From positions 1 through 37,385 of the forward strand of contig JAJRXX010000009.1 of the NCBI GenBank assembly GCA_024276075.1: a DNA stretch of 37,385 nt. Reading direction: 5' to 3'. Position 1 is the stretch's first letter. The number at the start of each line of letters is the position of its first letter. Source of the DNA: Planctomycetota bacterium (GTDB lineage: Bacteria > Planctomycetota > Phycisphaerae > Phycisphaerales > Phycisphaeraceae). Below are positions 1 through 7,680 of the stretch, in pieces. The translations under genes were made by a program, and so were the position numbers. Below the pieces are notes generated by a model that had not been told where the DNA came from, did not search any database, and was given only the letters and a program-made list of their open reading frames with translations.

Positions 1-1296
1 CCGGTCCAGAAGCTCCGTCAGTTCCGGGCTCAACCACGACCTCGCGTGCACGCCGTTCGTCACGTGACCAATAGGCAGCTCCTGCTGGGGCACGCCGGGC
101 CAGATGTTCTGCCACATCGATCGGCTCACCTCGCCGTGCAGCTTGCTCACGCCGTTGGCCCAGTCCGCCGTACGGATCGCCAACACCGCCATCGAGAAAA
201 ACTCTTCCTGAGCAAACACATTCTCTCGACCCAACGCCAGCAAACCCTCCATGTCCAAGCCCAGCGACGGTTGATACTGCTTGAAATATCGCCTAATCAT
301 CTCAGGCGGAAATCGATCAATACCCGCTGGCACAGGCGTGTGCGTCGTGAAAATATTGCTCGCAGCACCGAACTGACGCGCCTCGTCAAAAGACACGCCG
401 TGCCGCTCGATCATCCGCCGGATACGCTCCAACGCCAAAAACGCCGAGTGCCCCTCGTTCATATGAAACACCGTCGGGTGCACCCCGCACGCCTCCAATG
501 CACGCACCCCCCCGATCCCCAGCACGATCTCCTGCTTGATCCGCGTCTCCATATCACCGCCATACAATTGGCCCGTGATACCACGGTCAGCTGGATCGTT
601 CTCGGAAATGTTCGTATCCAACAGATAAAGATCAACACGCCCGATACGCACACGCCACACAGCCGCGTGCACCTCACGACCCGGTAGCTGCACGCTCACC
701 TTCACACGCCCCCCCGAACCGTCTCGCGCCGGAGAGATCGGCAAATTCGCAAAGTCCAGGTCCGGGTAGTACTCCTGCTGCCAACCGTCCGCGTTGAGGT
801 ATTGCTGAAAGTAACCGTGCCGATACATCAGACCCACACCCACCAACGGCAAGCCTAACTCTGCAGCAGACTTCAAATGGTCCCCCGCCAGACATCCCAA
901 CCCGCCCGAATACACCGGCAGGCACTCCGTCAAGCCAAACTCCGCGCAAAAGTACGCGATTGATAGCCCTTCCGTATTCTCCGACAGCGACGTGTGCCAA
1001 GGCGTCCGGTCCATATGACGCTTCAGCTCGTTCAACACCCGTCGCATCGTCGTCAGGTACCCCTCGTCGCGCGCAGCATTGTCCAAAACCTCCTGCGGAC
1101 AATTGCCCAGCATCCGAACGGGATTCTGGTTGTATTTTTGCCATAGGTCGCGATCGAGCCGCACAAACAACTCTACCGCCTCCGGGTGCCAGCACCACCA
1201 GATGTTGTGCGCAAGCTCCATCAACGGCTCAAGCGGTGCGGGCAACGACGGCACAACCTTAAACGCTCGGATCTTCGCCACATCAGGACTGATCAT
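1..1296 (-). CDS. glgP: Alpha-glucan (glycogen/maltodextrin) phosphorylase, GT35 family, 3' part missing
   Basis: The reverse strand is open from the ATG at 1296 to the window edge, giving 432 codons without a stop. The protein begins MISPDVAKIRAFKVVPSLP. It has the N-terminal layout of the short bacterial alpha-glucan phosphorylases: an 'NIWWCWHPEA' segment near residue 31, 'AYFCAEFGL' and 'YSGGLGCLAGDHLKSA' near 115-145, 'HMNEGHSAF' near 280, and 'FTTHTPVPAGIDRF' near 315. GT35 enzymes release glucose-1-phosphate from glycogen or maltodextrin using pyridoxal phosphate. The PLP lysine and C-terminal lobe lie outside the window. An AGGG ribosome-binding site sits about 10 nt upstream of the ATG, between it and the family B repeat at 1322-1423. 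The family call is secure; the exact polymer substrate is not. Confidence 0.93.
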   Translation of the reverse strand, partial: MISPDVAKIRAFKVVPSLPAPLEPLMELAHNIWWCWHPEAVELFVRLDRDLWQKYNQNPVRMLGNCPQEVLDNAARDEGYLTTMRRVLNELKRHMDRTPWHTSLSENTEGLSIAYFCAEFGLTECLPVYSGGLGCLAGDHLKSAAELGLPLVGVGLMYRHGYFQQYLNADGWQQEYYPDLDFANLPISPARDGSGGRVKVSVQLPGREVHAAVWRVRIGRVDLYLLDTNISENDPADRGITGQLYGGDMETRIKQEIVLGIGGVRALEACGVHPTVFHMNEGHSAFLALERIRRMIERHGVSFDEARQFGAASNIFTTHTPVPAGIDRFPPEMIRRYFKQYQPSLGLDMEGLLALGRENVFAQEEFFSMAVLAIRTADWANGVSKLHGEVSRSMWQNIWPGVPQQELPIGHVTNGVHARSWLSPELTELLDR

Positions 1297-1321
1297 CGCT
1301 GTATTCCCTCAATCTGTTGTG

Positions 1322-1423
1322 ATACCAATCACTATAAGTATGGTCCGACTGTCCTTGTACGCTACGATCCGATGCCACAAATACCTATGGGTATACGACG
1401 CGGTAAGCATACGTGAATGCGTA
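1322..1423 (-). repeat. Family B leader repeat, copy 1 (upstream of the phosphorylase gene)
   Basis: A 102-bp copy of a dispersed repeat. Its ATACCAAT end lies 26 nt from the phosphorylase start codon. Its far end carries an imperfect TACG...CGTA hairpin, preceded by the conserved CGACGCGGT block. It is closest to the copies at 6157 and 25228. Strand is given in the sense of the downstream gene; whether it is transcribed is unknown. Confidence 0.85.
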
Positions 1424-1537
1424 CCTAGACCCACTCCGACCCAAAACATGTGGGACAATCAAACTCCTCGCCCCGCGCCCCCCCCGGTCTAGTAAGTATC
1501 GACCAAATCTCGACCAACGATCAATACCACCGACCCG

Positions 1538-2194
1538 CTACTCGGACGTTGATTCCCCCTGACCACTCGAAGCACCACCCTCACCCCCACGGGCAATCCC
1601 AGCCACTACCAGAGACTCGATACGACCCAGCGTACGGTCCAATTGTGCTCGGAAAGCGTTATATGGAAACAAAATTATTATCGCCACCACCAACCCCGCA
1701 GCCGTCGTCAGCAGCGCCTCCGCAATACCCTGGCCCACGTCACGCGGGTCCGTAGCCATCGATGAGTCAGACAAAATCTGAAAACTCGAAATGATCCCCG
1801 ATACCGTACCCAAGATACCCAGCATCGGTGCCGCTGTGATAATCGTCGACAACGTAGGCATAAAACGCTCGAGACCCCCACGGTGCGCCTCCACCACCCC
1901 CACCGCCGAAGCCTCGCTCACCACCGGCTCGTCTAGCAACGCGCTCACCACTCGGCCGTACACCGTATCATCACCCCGCGCAAGCTCCCGCGCCGCCTCG
2001 TGACGCCCACCCCGAAGTAGACGCGCCATTTCCGCCGCGCCTTCAAGACTACGCCGACGATTCGTCTTCGACCAGAACCACACGCGCTCAAACACCAGCG
2101 TCATCGCCACCAGGCTCAACGCCAGCAACGGCCACATCACCACACCCCCGCGGTGCATCAGCAGCCAGAAATTGTCATTTAGATAACCGATCAT
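1538..2194 (-). CDS. MotA/TolQ/ExbB-family proton channel protein, orphan
   Basis: The 218-residue protein starts MIGYLNDNFWLLMHRGGVV. It has the three-helix ExbB/TolQ layout: one membrane segment at about 20-40 (VVMWPLLALSLVAMTLVF), a cytoplasmic stretch, then 'TIITAAPMLGILGTVSGIIS' and 'EALLTTAAGLVVAIIILFP' as the paired C-terminal helices of the MotA_ExbB domain. Such proteins form proton-driven inner-membrane motors with an ExbD/TolR partner. The start at 2194 is chosen because GGGGTG precedes it and because earlier in-frame codons lie inside or next to the transketolase gene. No ExbD/TolR gene is adjacent: transketolase lies 43 bp upstream and a phosphorylase is next downstream. The role (TonB energisation, Tol-Pal or other) cannot be read from this window. 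Confidence 0.88.
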   Translation of the reverse strand: MIGYLNDNFWLLMHRGGVVMWPLLALSLVAMTLVFERVWFWSKTNRRRSLEGAAEMARLLRGGRHEAARELARGDDTVYGRVVSALLDEPVVSEASAVGVVEAHRGGLERFMPTLSTIITAAPMLGILGTVSGIISSFQILSDSSMATDPRDVGQGIAEALLTTAAGLVVAIIILFPYNAFRAQLDRTLGRIESLVVAGIARGGEGGASSGQGESTSE

Positions 2195-2237
2195 CTCACC
2201 CCACACTGTACGAGCACGTGAGGCGAAAGCCAACCGG

Positions 2238-4220
2238 TCACGCAGCCGCGTCCGGCGCCGAAAGCTGAAGCATCTGCATCGCACGCAGCACCACGTGCTT
2301 GGCGCTCAGACCCGTGTAGTTCAGCACATCGTCCGTCGTCCTGCCGCTCTTGGGGATCTTCCGCACATACATCTGGTTGACGGTAAAGCCACCGCCGTCC
2401 AGCGACGCCGCGTCCGCCACCGCGCTACCGATACCACCCGAGTAATTATCCTCAAGCGTCAGGATCATGCCGTTGTTCTTGTTAGCCAAATCAAGAATCG
2501 CGTCCGTATCAAACGGGATCGAGTATAGGTCCACCAGCGTCGCGTCCACACCCTGAGCGTCGAGCTGCTCCAACGCGCGATTCGCCTCATGCACCATGTA
2601 CCCCGACGCCACGATCAGCAGGTCCCTGCCCTGCGACAGCACCTCGTGACCGCCCAGGTTAAACGTGTCGTTTTCACCATACAAAAACTCCACGTCACCA
2701 CGCACCGTACGCATATAGCAAGGCCCGTCGTGACCCGCCATCGCCAGCGTCAACGCATACGCCTGGTACGCATCAGAGGGTTGCAGCAGATAAAAACACG
2801 GTACACCCTTGTGATTCGTCGTATTCGCAAACGACCGGAACCACGCGATGTCAGGCAGGCTCATCTGGCTCGGGCCGTCCGCAGCCAGCGTAATCCCCGC
2901 GTGAGAACCGACAATCTTCAGGTTCGCACCGCTATTGACCGCCATCTCGATCTGGTCGTAGCCACGCGTCACAAACTTCGCAAACGTAGACGCGAACGGC
3001 ACCTTGCCCGCAGCACTCAGACCCGCAGCAACGGAATACATATTCTGCTCCGCGATTCGGCACTCGAAAAAACGCGGGTTCAGTTCTTTATCATTGTAAA
3101 AGTCAATCGCAAACGACGAGTTCTTCACGTCCGCATCCAGCGCCACCACACGCGAGTCCGCGTGACCCAACGCCTGCAACGCCACCCCGTACGCCCGCCG
3201 TGTCGCCATCTTGCCCTTCTCCAAAGCGCTGTCAAAACCATACTTCTTCGCCGCTTCCGGGAAGCTCATCGCCGCCTCTATTTTCGGCGCGTCAGGCTTC
3301 TTCGGGCTCATCAGATCAATCTTAAGCTGCTCGTCAGCCGCAGCACCCACCTGACGACCCGTCTGATCCAGTTCCTCTAACGCCTTCGCCAGATCGTCAC
3401 CCGTCGCGGGCTTGCCATGATGACCATGCCCCTGCGACGACGCGCTGCCCCAGCCCTTCACCGTGTTCGCCACGATCGCCACCGGAGCAGCATCGGGGTC
3501 GTGCATCGTCTGCGCGTGCGTCCGAAACGCCTCTTGAATCTCCGTCGGGTTGTGGCCGTCGATCACCAGGACCTTATATCCCGCCGCTTCGAGCTTCTTC
3601 GTAGTCGTCTGGGCAGTCTGCTGCGGGCTGACCTTGTCCGATTGGGCGTATTCATTGCAATTAAAGATCGGGCACACCGCCGACAGCCCGTGATCCCTTA
3701 AAAAGTCGATCGCCTCCCAGATCTGACCCTCTCGGCTCTCACCGTCACCGATGATGCAGAAAATACGCCGATCGATCTGATCCACCTTCGCTCCCGCCGC
3801 GATACCCGCCGCCACGGACAACCCCTGCCCCAGCGAACCCGTCGCCGCGTCAAAAAACGGGAACCCCTCGATCGGGTTCGGGTGGCCGTCAATCATCGAG
3901 TCGATCGCACGCAGCGTCATCGCGTCGTCACGCGTCATGGGCCTCAAGTTCTGCGGGTCCTTACCGATCATCACGCCCAGATCAGCACAAGCAGCGTAAA
4001 CAATCGGAACCGCGTGACCCTCGCTCAGCACCAACCGGTCACTGCTCGGGTGCGCCGGATTCGAAGGCTCGTACCGCATGTGGCTGTACATCAGCACCGA
4101 AACCAGGTGCGACAGGCTCGCAGCCGTCGTCGGGTGACCCGACCCAGACGCAGCCGTCATCTCGTAGCTGAGTTTTGTTAATTCAATTGCTTTGGCGTGT
4201 ATCGTGGAATCGAAAGACAT
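2238..4220 (-). CDS. tkt: Transketolase
   Basis: A 660-residue thiamine-diphosphate enzyme of the pentose phosphate pathway, transferring two-carbon units between sugar phosphates. The N-terminal domain has 'ASGSGHPTTAASL' near 24, 'GSLGQGLSVAAGIA' near 126, and the ThDP signature GDGE ('CIIGDGESREGQIWEA') followed by 'NCNEYAQSD'. The central pyrimidine-binding domain contains 'FFECRIAEQNM' with the catalytic Glu, and the C-terminal domain follows. Single-chain length fits a full transketolase rather than a split pair. The ATG at 4220 is preceded by AAAAGG with 9-nt spacing, whereas upstream in-frame codons lack a site. The 597-bp upstream gap begins with about 240 bp in which I recognise nothing before the repeat mosaic. 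The downstream ExbB gene may be cotranscribed. Confidence 0.97.
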   Translation of the reverse strand: MSFDSTIHAKAIELTKLSYEMTAASGSGHPTTAASLSHLVSVLMYSHMRYEPSNPAHPSSDRLVLSEGHAVPIVYAACADLGVMIGKDPQNLRPMTRDDAMTLRAIDSMIDGHPNPIEGFPFFDAATGSLGQGLSVAAGIAAGAKVDQIDRRIFCIIGDGESREGQIWEAIDFLRDHGLSAVCPIFNCNEYAQSDKVSPQQTAQTTTKKLEAAGYKVLVIDGHNPTEIQEAFRTHAQTMHDPDAAPVAIVANTVKGWGSASSQGHGHHGKPATGDDLAKALEELDQTGRQVGAAADEQLKIDLMSPKKPDAPKIEAAMSFPEAAKKYGFDSALEKGKMATRRAYGVALQALGHADSRVVALDADVKNSSFAIDFYNDKELNPRFFECRIAEQNMYSVAAGLSAAGKVPFASTFAKFVTRGYDQIEMAVNSGANLKIVGSHAGITLAADGPSQMSLPDIAWFRSFANTTNHKGVPCFYLLQPSDAYQAYALTLAMAGHDGPCYMRTVRGDVEFLYGENDTFNLGGHEVLSQGRDLLIVASGYMVHEANRALEQLDAQGVDATLVDLYSIPFDTDAILDLANKNNGMILTLEDNYSGGIGSAVADAASLDGGGFTVNQMYVRKIPKSGRTTDDVLNYTGLSAKHVVLRAMQMLQLSAPDAAA

Positions 4221-4470
4221 AACAACGCGTCCTTTTGTGTTATCCGGACCCTGGTGCAATTAAAACGATCATCGGCAGCCATTATCACGGAATCGGCCAA
4301 CCTGACAATGCACTGTTATCGACCAACACCTCAGCGGGCCTTGAAGCTCAGCCAATACTTCAGCATATCAATTGAAAATATATGCGCCTTCCAAGACGCC
4401 TATGAGGAACGTACCGGACGATTGCGTCCTGGCTTAAAGCCAAACAATCACCCCAACGACCCACCATCCC

Positions 4471-4585
4471 GTAGATCCGGGCCCGCCCGGACAAACAACG
4501 TTCTCCTCTCCGAAGCCCTCGCATCCCAATGCGTGGGACCACGCCCACCCCAACACTTAGCCCCGGGTGAATACACCCGGGGCAC
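4471..4585 (+). repeat. REP-like mosaic: families F, G and E
   Basis: Three palindromes in a row. At 4471-4494 is GTAG-ATCCGGGC-CC-GCCCGGAC (family F). At 4524-4538 is TCCCA/TGGGA around ATGCG (family G). At 4556-4585 is a TTAG-prefixed hairpin with arms CCCCGGGTG/CACCCGGGG and loop AATA (family E). None has a T-run, so these are not ordinary terminators. The same modules recur in other gaps in the same orientation. Confidence 0.85.
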
Positions 4586-4600
4586 CCCATTCACACCCGC

Positions 4601-4794
4601 GTAAGGTCCGCCGTGCGGACCACTCCGGCTGGGTTTTGCCTTGTGCACAACGTCGGGTGGCACGGGTTGCTTGCAACCCGTGGGTAAGGTCCGCCGTGCA
4701 GACCACTCCGGCTGGGTTTTGCCTTGTGCACAACGTCGGGTGGCACGGGTTGCTTGCAACCCGTGGGTAAGGTCCGCCGTGCGGACCACTCCGG
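4601..4794 (+). repeat. 83-bp tandem direct repeat (families H and D), 2.3 units
   Basis: Two units, at 4601-4683 and 4684-4766, differ at only one position; a third partial unit of 28 bp follows. Each unit carries the H hairpin (GGTCCGC-CGT-GCGGACC), a short TTGTGCACAA palindrome and the D hairpin (CACGGGTTGC-TT-GCAACCCGTG). The single difference changes one H arm to GCAGACC in unit 2. The array ends 23 bp before the stop codon of the cyclase gene. Reading frames through it come from the repeat and are not genes. Confidence 0.93.
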
Positions 4795-4817
4795 TGGTTT
4801 TAGCCCGCACCACCTCG

Positions 4818-6143
4818 CTACAAATCGCCGCACGACGAGTTCCGCCGCACACCCGGACCAAATGTGATCGCGTCCTTGCCTTGCTGCTTTGACTGCAAAG
4901 CCATGCGGTCAGCTCGGTCGAGCAATTCTTCCGCACTCCTGCCATCCCACGGAAAGCTCGCCAGCCCTCCCGAAATCCGTAGCGTACCCGGTGCTTCGTG
5001 ACCCAGTTTCGGGAACCGGTGTGTGCTCACCGCCACTCGGAAACGTTCCGCGACCTTAACCGGGTCGTGCGGGTGGCTGCTGTTGGGCTGCCGGGGTCCT
5101 GCGGGGTCCCAGAAGATCACCGCAAACTCATCGCCTCCGATACGCGCCACCACGTCATGCTCACGCACCAGCGATTGCATCAGCCGTGCCGATTCTCGCA
5201 GAATATCATCTCCCGCCAGATGACCGTACTCGTCGTTGTAACGTTTAAAATCATCGATATCGAATACCAGCAACGACACGTAAAACCGCCTATCCGCAGC
5301 ACGCCCCAGGATCGTATTCAAAAAACGATTGAAATAACGCCGGTTCCACAGACCCGTTAATTCGTCTCGCATCGCCAACTGCGACAGCTCGTGCACATGA
5401 CGCTCCAACCCCAGCCATTTAGCCACCCAACCCGCCCAAGGATGCAACTGAGCCTGCGTCACCGACGACGACGCTGCATGCAAAAAACCTAGCTCCTGAT
5501 CACCGTGACGCAGCAACGCACACACATGATCAGCGGGAACATCCTCACGCCGGGCCGACCACTCCACCGTGCCCAAGCCACTGCGCTTCGATACGCACCG
5601 CAACACCGCCTCACCCACCACTCCACCAGCACCCCCAACTCCCCCCGCACACATCACCTGCTCGATCAGGTCCGCTTCGTCTTCGACAGACACCGCCCCA
5701 CCCGCCACTCCCACCGACACCTCGACAACCGACCCCACCGACGCTGACGCGCCTCTAGCCCCGCCCTGATCCACGCCGGGCTCAGCAGAACCAAACGCAC
5801 CAGCCAACACACGACCCAACGCAGCCGAATCGATCGGCTCGATCAAGTAATCATCAAAACCCGCATCAACCGCACGCACCGCCTGCAACCGATGCTCCGA
5901 TGACGTCGTCAGCAGCAACCGCGACCCCGGCGCCAACGATCGCAGCGCCTCCGCTGCCGGCTCGGGCGGATCGTCCAGGTCCTCCACACGACTAATCAGG
6001 ACCGTAGGCGGATCAGCAGCCATGTGACCAAGAGCCATCAGATAGTCAGGCACCGTGTGCACAGGACCCACCACGCCCACCGTCTCCAACAGACGGCCAA
6101 CCTTCCGCGTATGAGCCGTGTCTCCCACCAAAAGAACGTTCAT
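4818..6143 (-). CDS. GGDEF diguanylate cyclase with degenerate receiver-like N-terminus
   Basis: A 441-residue predicted c-di-GMP synthase. Residues 1-115 look like a response-regulator fold (MNVLLVGDTAHTRKVGRLLE..., later 'PPTVLISR') but lack a clear acidic phosphoacceptor cluster. A G/V/S-rich linker and a poorly conserved middle region, possibly GAF-like, follow. The C-terminal cyclase domain starts at 'LAMRDELTGLWNRRYFNRF' and has an intact GGDEF active site in 'RIGGDEFAVIF'. An RxxD inhibitory site (REHD) lies five residues before it, so product feedback is likely. The start at 6143 has GAGAGG 7 nt upstream. The longer frame to 6212 would translate the adjoining B repeat and is rejected. 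The next gene upstream (6330-6965) has a similar N-terminal pattern and may work with it. Confidence 0.93.
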   Translation of the reverse strand: MNVLLVGDTAHTRKVGRLLETVGVVGPVHTVPDYLMALGHMAADPPTVLISRVEDLDDPPEPAAEALRSLAPGSRLLLTTSSEHRLQAVRAVDAGFDDYLIEPIDSAALGRVLAGAFGSAEPGVDQGGARGASASVGSVVEVSVGVAGGAVSVEDEADLIEQVMCAGGVGGAGGVVGEAVLRCVSKRSGLGTVEWSARREDVPADHVCALLRHGDQELGFLHAASSSVTQAQLHPWAGWVAKWLGLERHVHELSQLAMRDELTGLWNRRYFNRFLNTILGRAADRRFYVSLLVFDIDDFKRYNDEYGHLAGDDILRESARLMQSLVREHDVVARIGGDEFAVIFWDPAGPRQPNSSHPHDPVKVAERFRVAVSTHRFPKLGHEAPGTLRISGGLASFPWDGRSAEELLDRADRMALQSKQQGKDAITFGPGVRRNSSCGDL

Positions 6144-6156
6144 CCTCGATCCTCTC

Positions 6157-6260
6157 ATACCAATCACCATAAGTATTGTCCGACTGTCCTTGTACGCGGG
6201 ATCAAATGTCACAAATACTTATGAATATACGACGCGGTCGAAACATACGCAGATGCGTAT
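6157..6260 (-). repeat. Family B leader repeat, copy 2 (upstream of the GGDEF gene)
   Basis: A 104-bp copy whose ATACC end touches the ribosome-binding site, 14 nt from the start codon. The outer end is a perfect hairpin ATACGCA-GA-TGCGTAT at 6245-6260. Inside, ATAAGTATTGT and ACAAATACTTAT can pair across roughly 30 nt. If transcribed with the gene, it would form most of the 5' leader. Confidence 0.88.
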
Positions 6261-6329
6261 CGCATCGCCCGACCGCCCACCAGCCGTACCTCGAACCCGA
6301 TATATTCTAGGCACCACCAATGGCAATTA

Positions 6330-6965
6330 TCACTGTGAGCAGTTCACATCCGAATCATTTAACTCGTCTTCGTCCCCAAAGCCTCGCCCGATCAGCATCA
6401 TCATTTCCTCTTGACTTAACACCGGCTCAGGCAAAAAACTCTCCGCAGATACAACCGGCCCACCCCCACCCATATCCGCACCTCCGGGAACATTCCCTTT
6501 ATCAACCACCCGATCGCCCCTGGTACGACCATCGCCATTAGAAGGTTCGCTTGCCTGGGAAACCCGCCCTTGATCAACCCCAGCCCCCTGACTCTTGCAT
6601 TGACACGCCCAATCACCGTTGACCCGCGACAACACAGGCCGACCCTCCGGGCCAGACGCGTCATAACGCCAACACTGCACCCGTGGGTAATACCGACGCA
6701 CCGCAGCCAATAGACCTCCCAATTGCTGCACACGATCAGGCTGATCGATTAGCAACACCGCCGTATCCAACCGCCCCAACGCTCCCATCACATACGCCGG
6801 GTGCGACACCACGTGCGGACGCCCTCCTCTACTCTTCAGACCACGCAACAACGACCCCAACGCGTTTCCACGCTGGGTCAGTAAAACCACAGGTTGACCA
6901 CCTTGACGCTCCATTTCCTTACGCAGCAAAGAGTGATGTGACAGTCGCATACCAAACATCTGCAC
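6330..6965 (-). CDS. Hypothetical protein with receiver-like N-terminal half
   Basis: I do not recognise a named family. The protein has up to 211 residues. Residues 20-100 alternate hydrophobic strands and helices in a response-regulator-like way ('PVVLLTQRGNALGSLLRGL', 'TAVLLIDQPDRVQQLGGLL'), similar in pattern to the N-terminus of the neighbouring diguanylate cyclase. I see no phosphoacceptor motif. Residues 125-180 are a low-complexity G/D/S-rich linker with one CQC. The C-terminus ends in an acidic helix, 'EPVLSQEEMMMLIGRGFG'. Start choices are GTG 6965, ATG 6959 or ATG 6950; none has a strong ribosome-binding site. It lies 186 bp upstream of the cyclase gene, separated by B copy 2, and has its own B copy upstream. 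A regulatory link to c-di-GMP signalling is an inference. Confidence 0.65.
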   Translation of the reverse strand: MQMFGMRLSHHSLLRKEMERQGGQPVVLLTQRGNALGSLLRGLKSRGGRPHVVSHPAYVMGALGRLDTAVLLIDQPDRVQQLGGLLAAVRRYYPRVQCWRYDASGPEGRPVLSRVNGDWACQCKSQGAGVDQGRVSQASEPSNGDGRTRGDRVVDKGNVPGGADMGGGGPVVSAESFLPEPVLSQEEMMMLIGRGFGDEDELNDSDVNCSQ

Positions 6966-7018
6966 ATTCTACAGCACCACCGCGTTAGATTCTAAGCCCA
7001 ATCGCTTCAGCAGCGAAA

Positions 7019-7101
7019 ATACCAATTCAACTTGAAATTCGTGCGTATTTATGGACGCCCCGATATGAGAGACAATAGCTTACAACTCCTCCAACACGCT
7101 A
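7019..7101 (-). repeat. Family B leader repeat, copy 6, interrupted by a family A element
   Basis: It begins ATACCAATTC like the other B copies and follows copy 5 (36746) most closely, through the block CTCCAACACGC that corresponds to CTCCGACGCGC there. At the next TA the B sequence stops and a family A left end (TAGAGCAACTGGCG) begins, so the terminal hairpin is absent. It lies 54-69 nt upstream of the hypothetical gene, depending on that gene's start. Confidence 0.75.
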
Positions 7102-7190
7102 GAGCAACTGGCGTCATTAATCTTCATTGACCGGGTGGCACGGCTTGCTTGCAACCCGTGTGGTAGCGGACCACTCCGGTTGGTTGAGTT
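7100..7190 (+). mobile_element. Truncated family A element (type II core) inserted in a B repeat
   Basis: The left terminal repeat TAGAGCAACTGGCGTCATTA is followed by the same core as the 22529 copy, containing a D hairpin at 7139-7160 (here mismatched, CACGGCTTGC/GCAACCCGTG). After the hairpin the sequence runs into H-family sequence (GCGGACCACTCCGG). No right terminal repeat is found, so this copy is decayed or recombined. Confidence 0.72.
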
Positions 7191-7198
7191 TTAGTGCA

Positions 7199-7453
7199 TC
7201 ACGAAGCCCTGAAGAATCGGTTACTCGTACCCCCTGCCCCGACTCGGACCTTCACAGGCCGCCCACAACGGGGACATTGGCCCCGGTAAGCGCTACCGTC
7301 CTGGCTGCGATAGATTCGGCTATACGTCGAGCAGCACTCCCACTGCACACTCAACCAAGGCCGCCCCCTCACCTTAGACGGATTGAGCCGAGGCGCATCA
7401 TCGCCTTGCACTTTAACACCGTTGATATCGATGATGTAGTCAGGCCCAGACAT
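7199..7453 (-). CDS. Small zinc-ribbon-like hypothetical protein
   Basis: An 84-residue protein from the ATG at 7453 (MSGPDYIIDINGVKVQGDD). The second half, 'RPWLSVQWECCSTYSRIYRS' then 'CPRCGRPVKV', has a CC pair and a CxxC that could bind zinc, ending 'GGTSNRFFRAS'. The layout matches small conserved proteins I associate with planctomycetes, but I cannot name a function. A longer form from GTG 7504 would add 17 residues including CTCGVC; neither start has a strong ribosome-binding site. The ordered, cysteine-bearing protein suggests a real gene. DNA- or RNA-binding is possible but not shown. Confidence 0.62.
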   Translation of the reverse strand: MSGPDYIIDINGVKVQGDDAPRLNPSKVRGRPWLSVQWECCSTYSRIYRSQDGSAYRGQCPRCGRPVKVRVGAGGTSNRFFRAS

Positions 7454-7577
7454 CTTGTTCTGTAAATCGGCAAAACACACGCCACAAGTACAGCCTTCAC
7501 CCACCCAAAACGCTCATATCCTCAATAAATCACTACAACCCACAACCGTCAGGAAGCAGACCAATCTTCAACTGAAG

Positions 7578-7645
7578 CCCACGCATTACAATGCGTGGGT
7601 ACTATCCACCTCTACTTAGCCACGGGCGAACACACCCGTGGCATC
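7578..7645 (+). repeat. REP-like pair G-E downstream of recA
   Basis: A perfect hairpin CCCACGCATT-AC-AATGCGTGGG lies at 7578-7599, the longest form of family G here. It is followed by a family E hairpin at 7617-7645 (CCACGGGCG-AACA-CACCCGTGG, one mismatch). The pair sits about 35 bp past the recA stop codon. A transcript-end role is possible, but there is no T-run. Confidence 0.8.
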
Positions 7646-7680
7646 TCGACCCACGATCCTCGTCCACCACCCCCGCCAAA

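Noticed and set aside
4471-4585. Intrinsic terminators formed by the F, G and E hairpins
   Set aside because: None is followed by a T-run on the relevant strand, and the same hairpins occur in divergent gaps where termination makes no sense.
4360-4945. Several open frames across the gap between transketolase and the cyclase
   Set aside because: They are products of the 83-bp repeat units and hairpins, and overlap each other in multiple frames.
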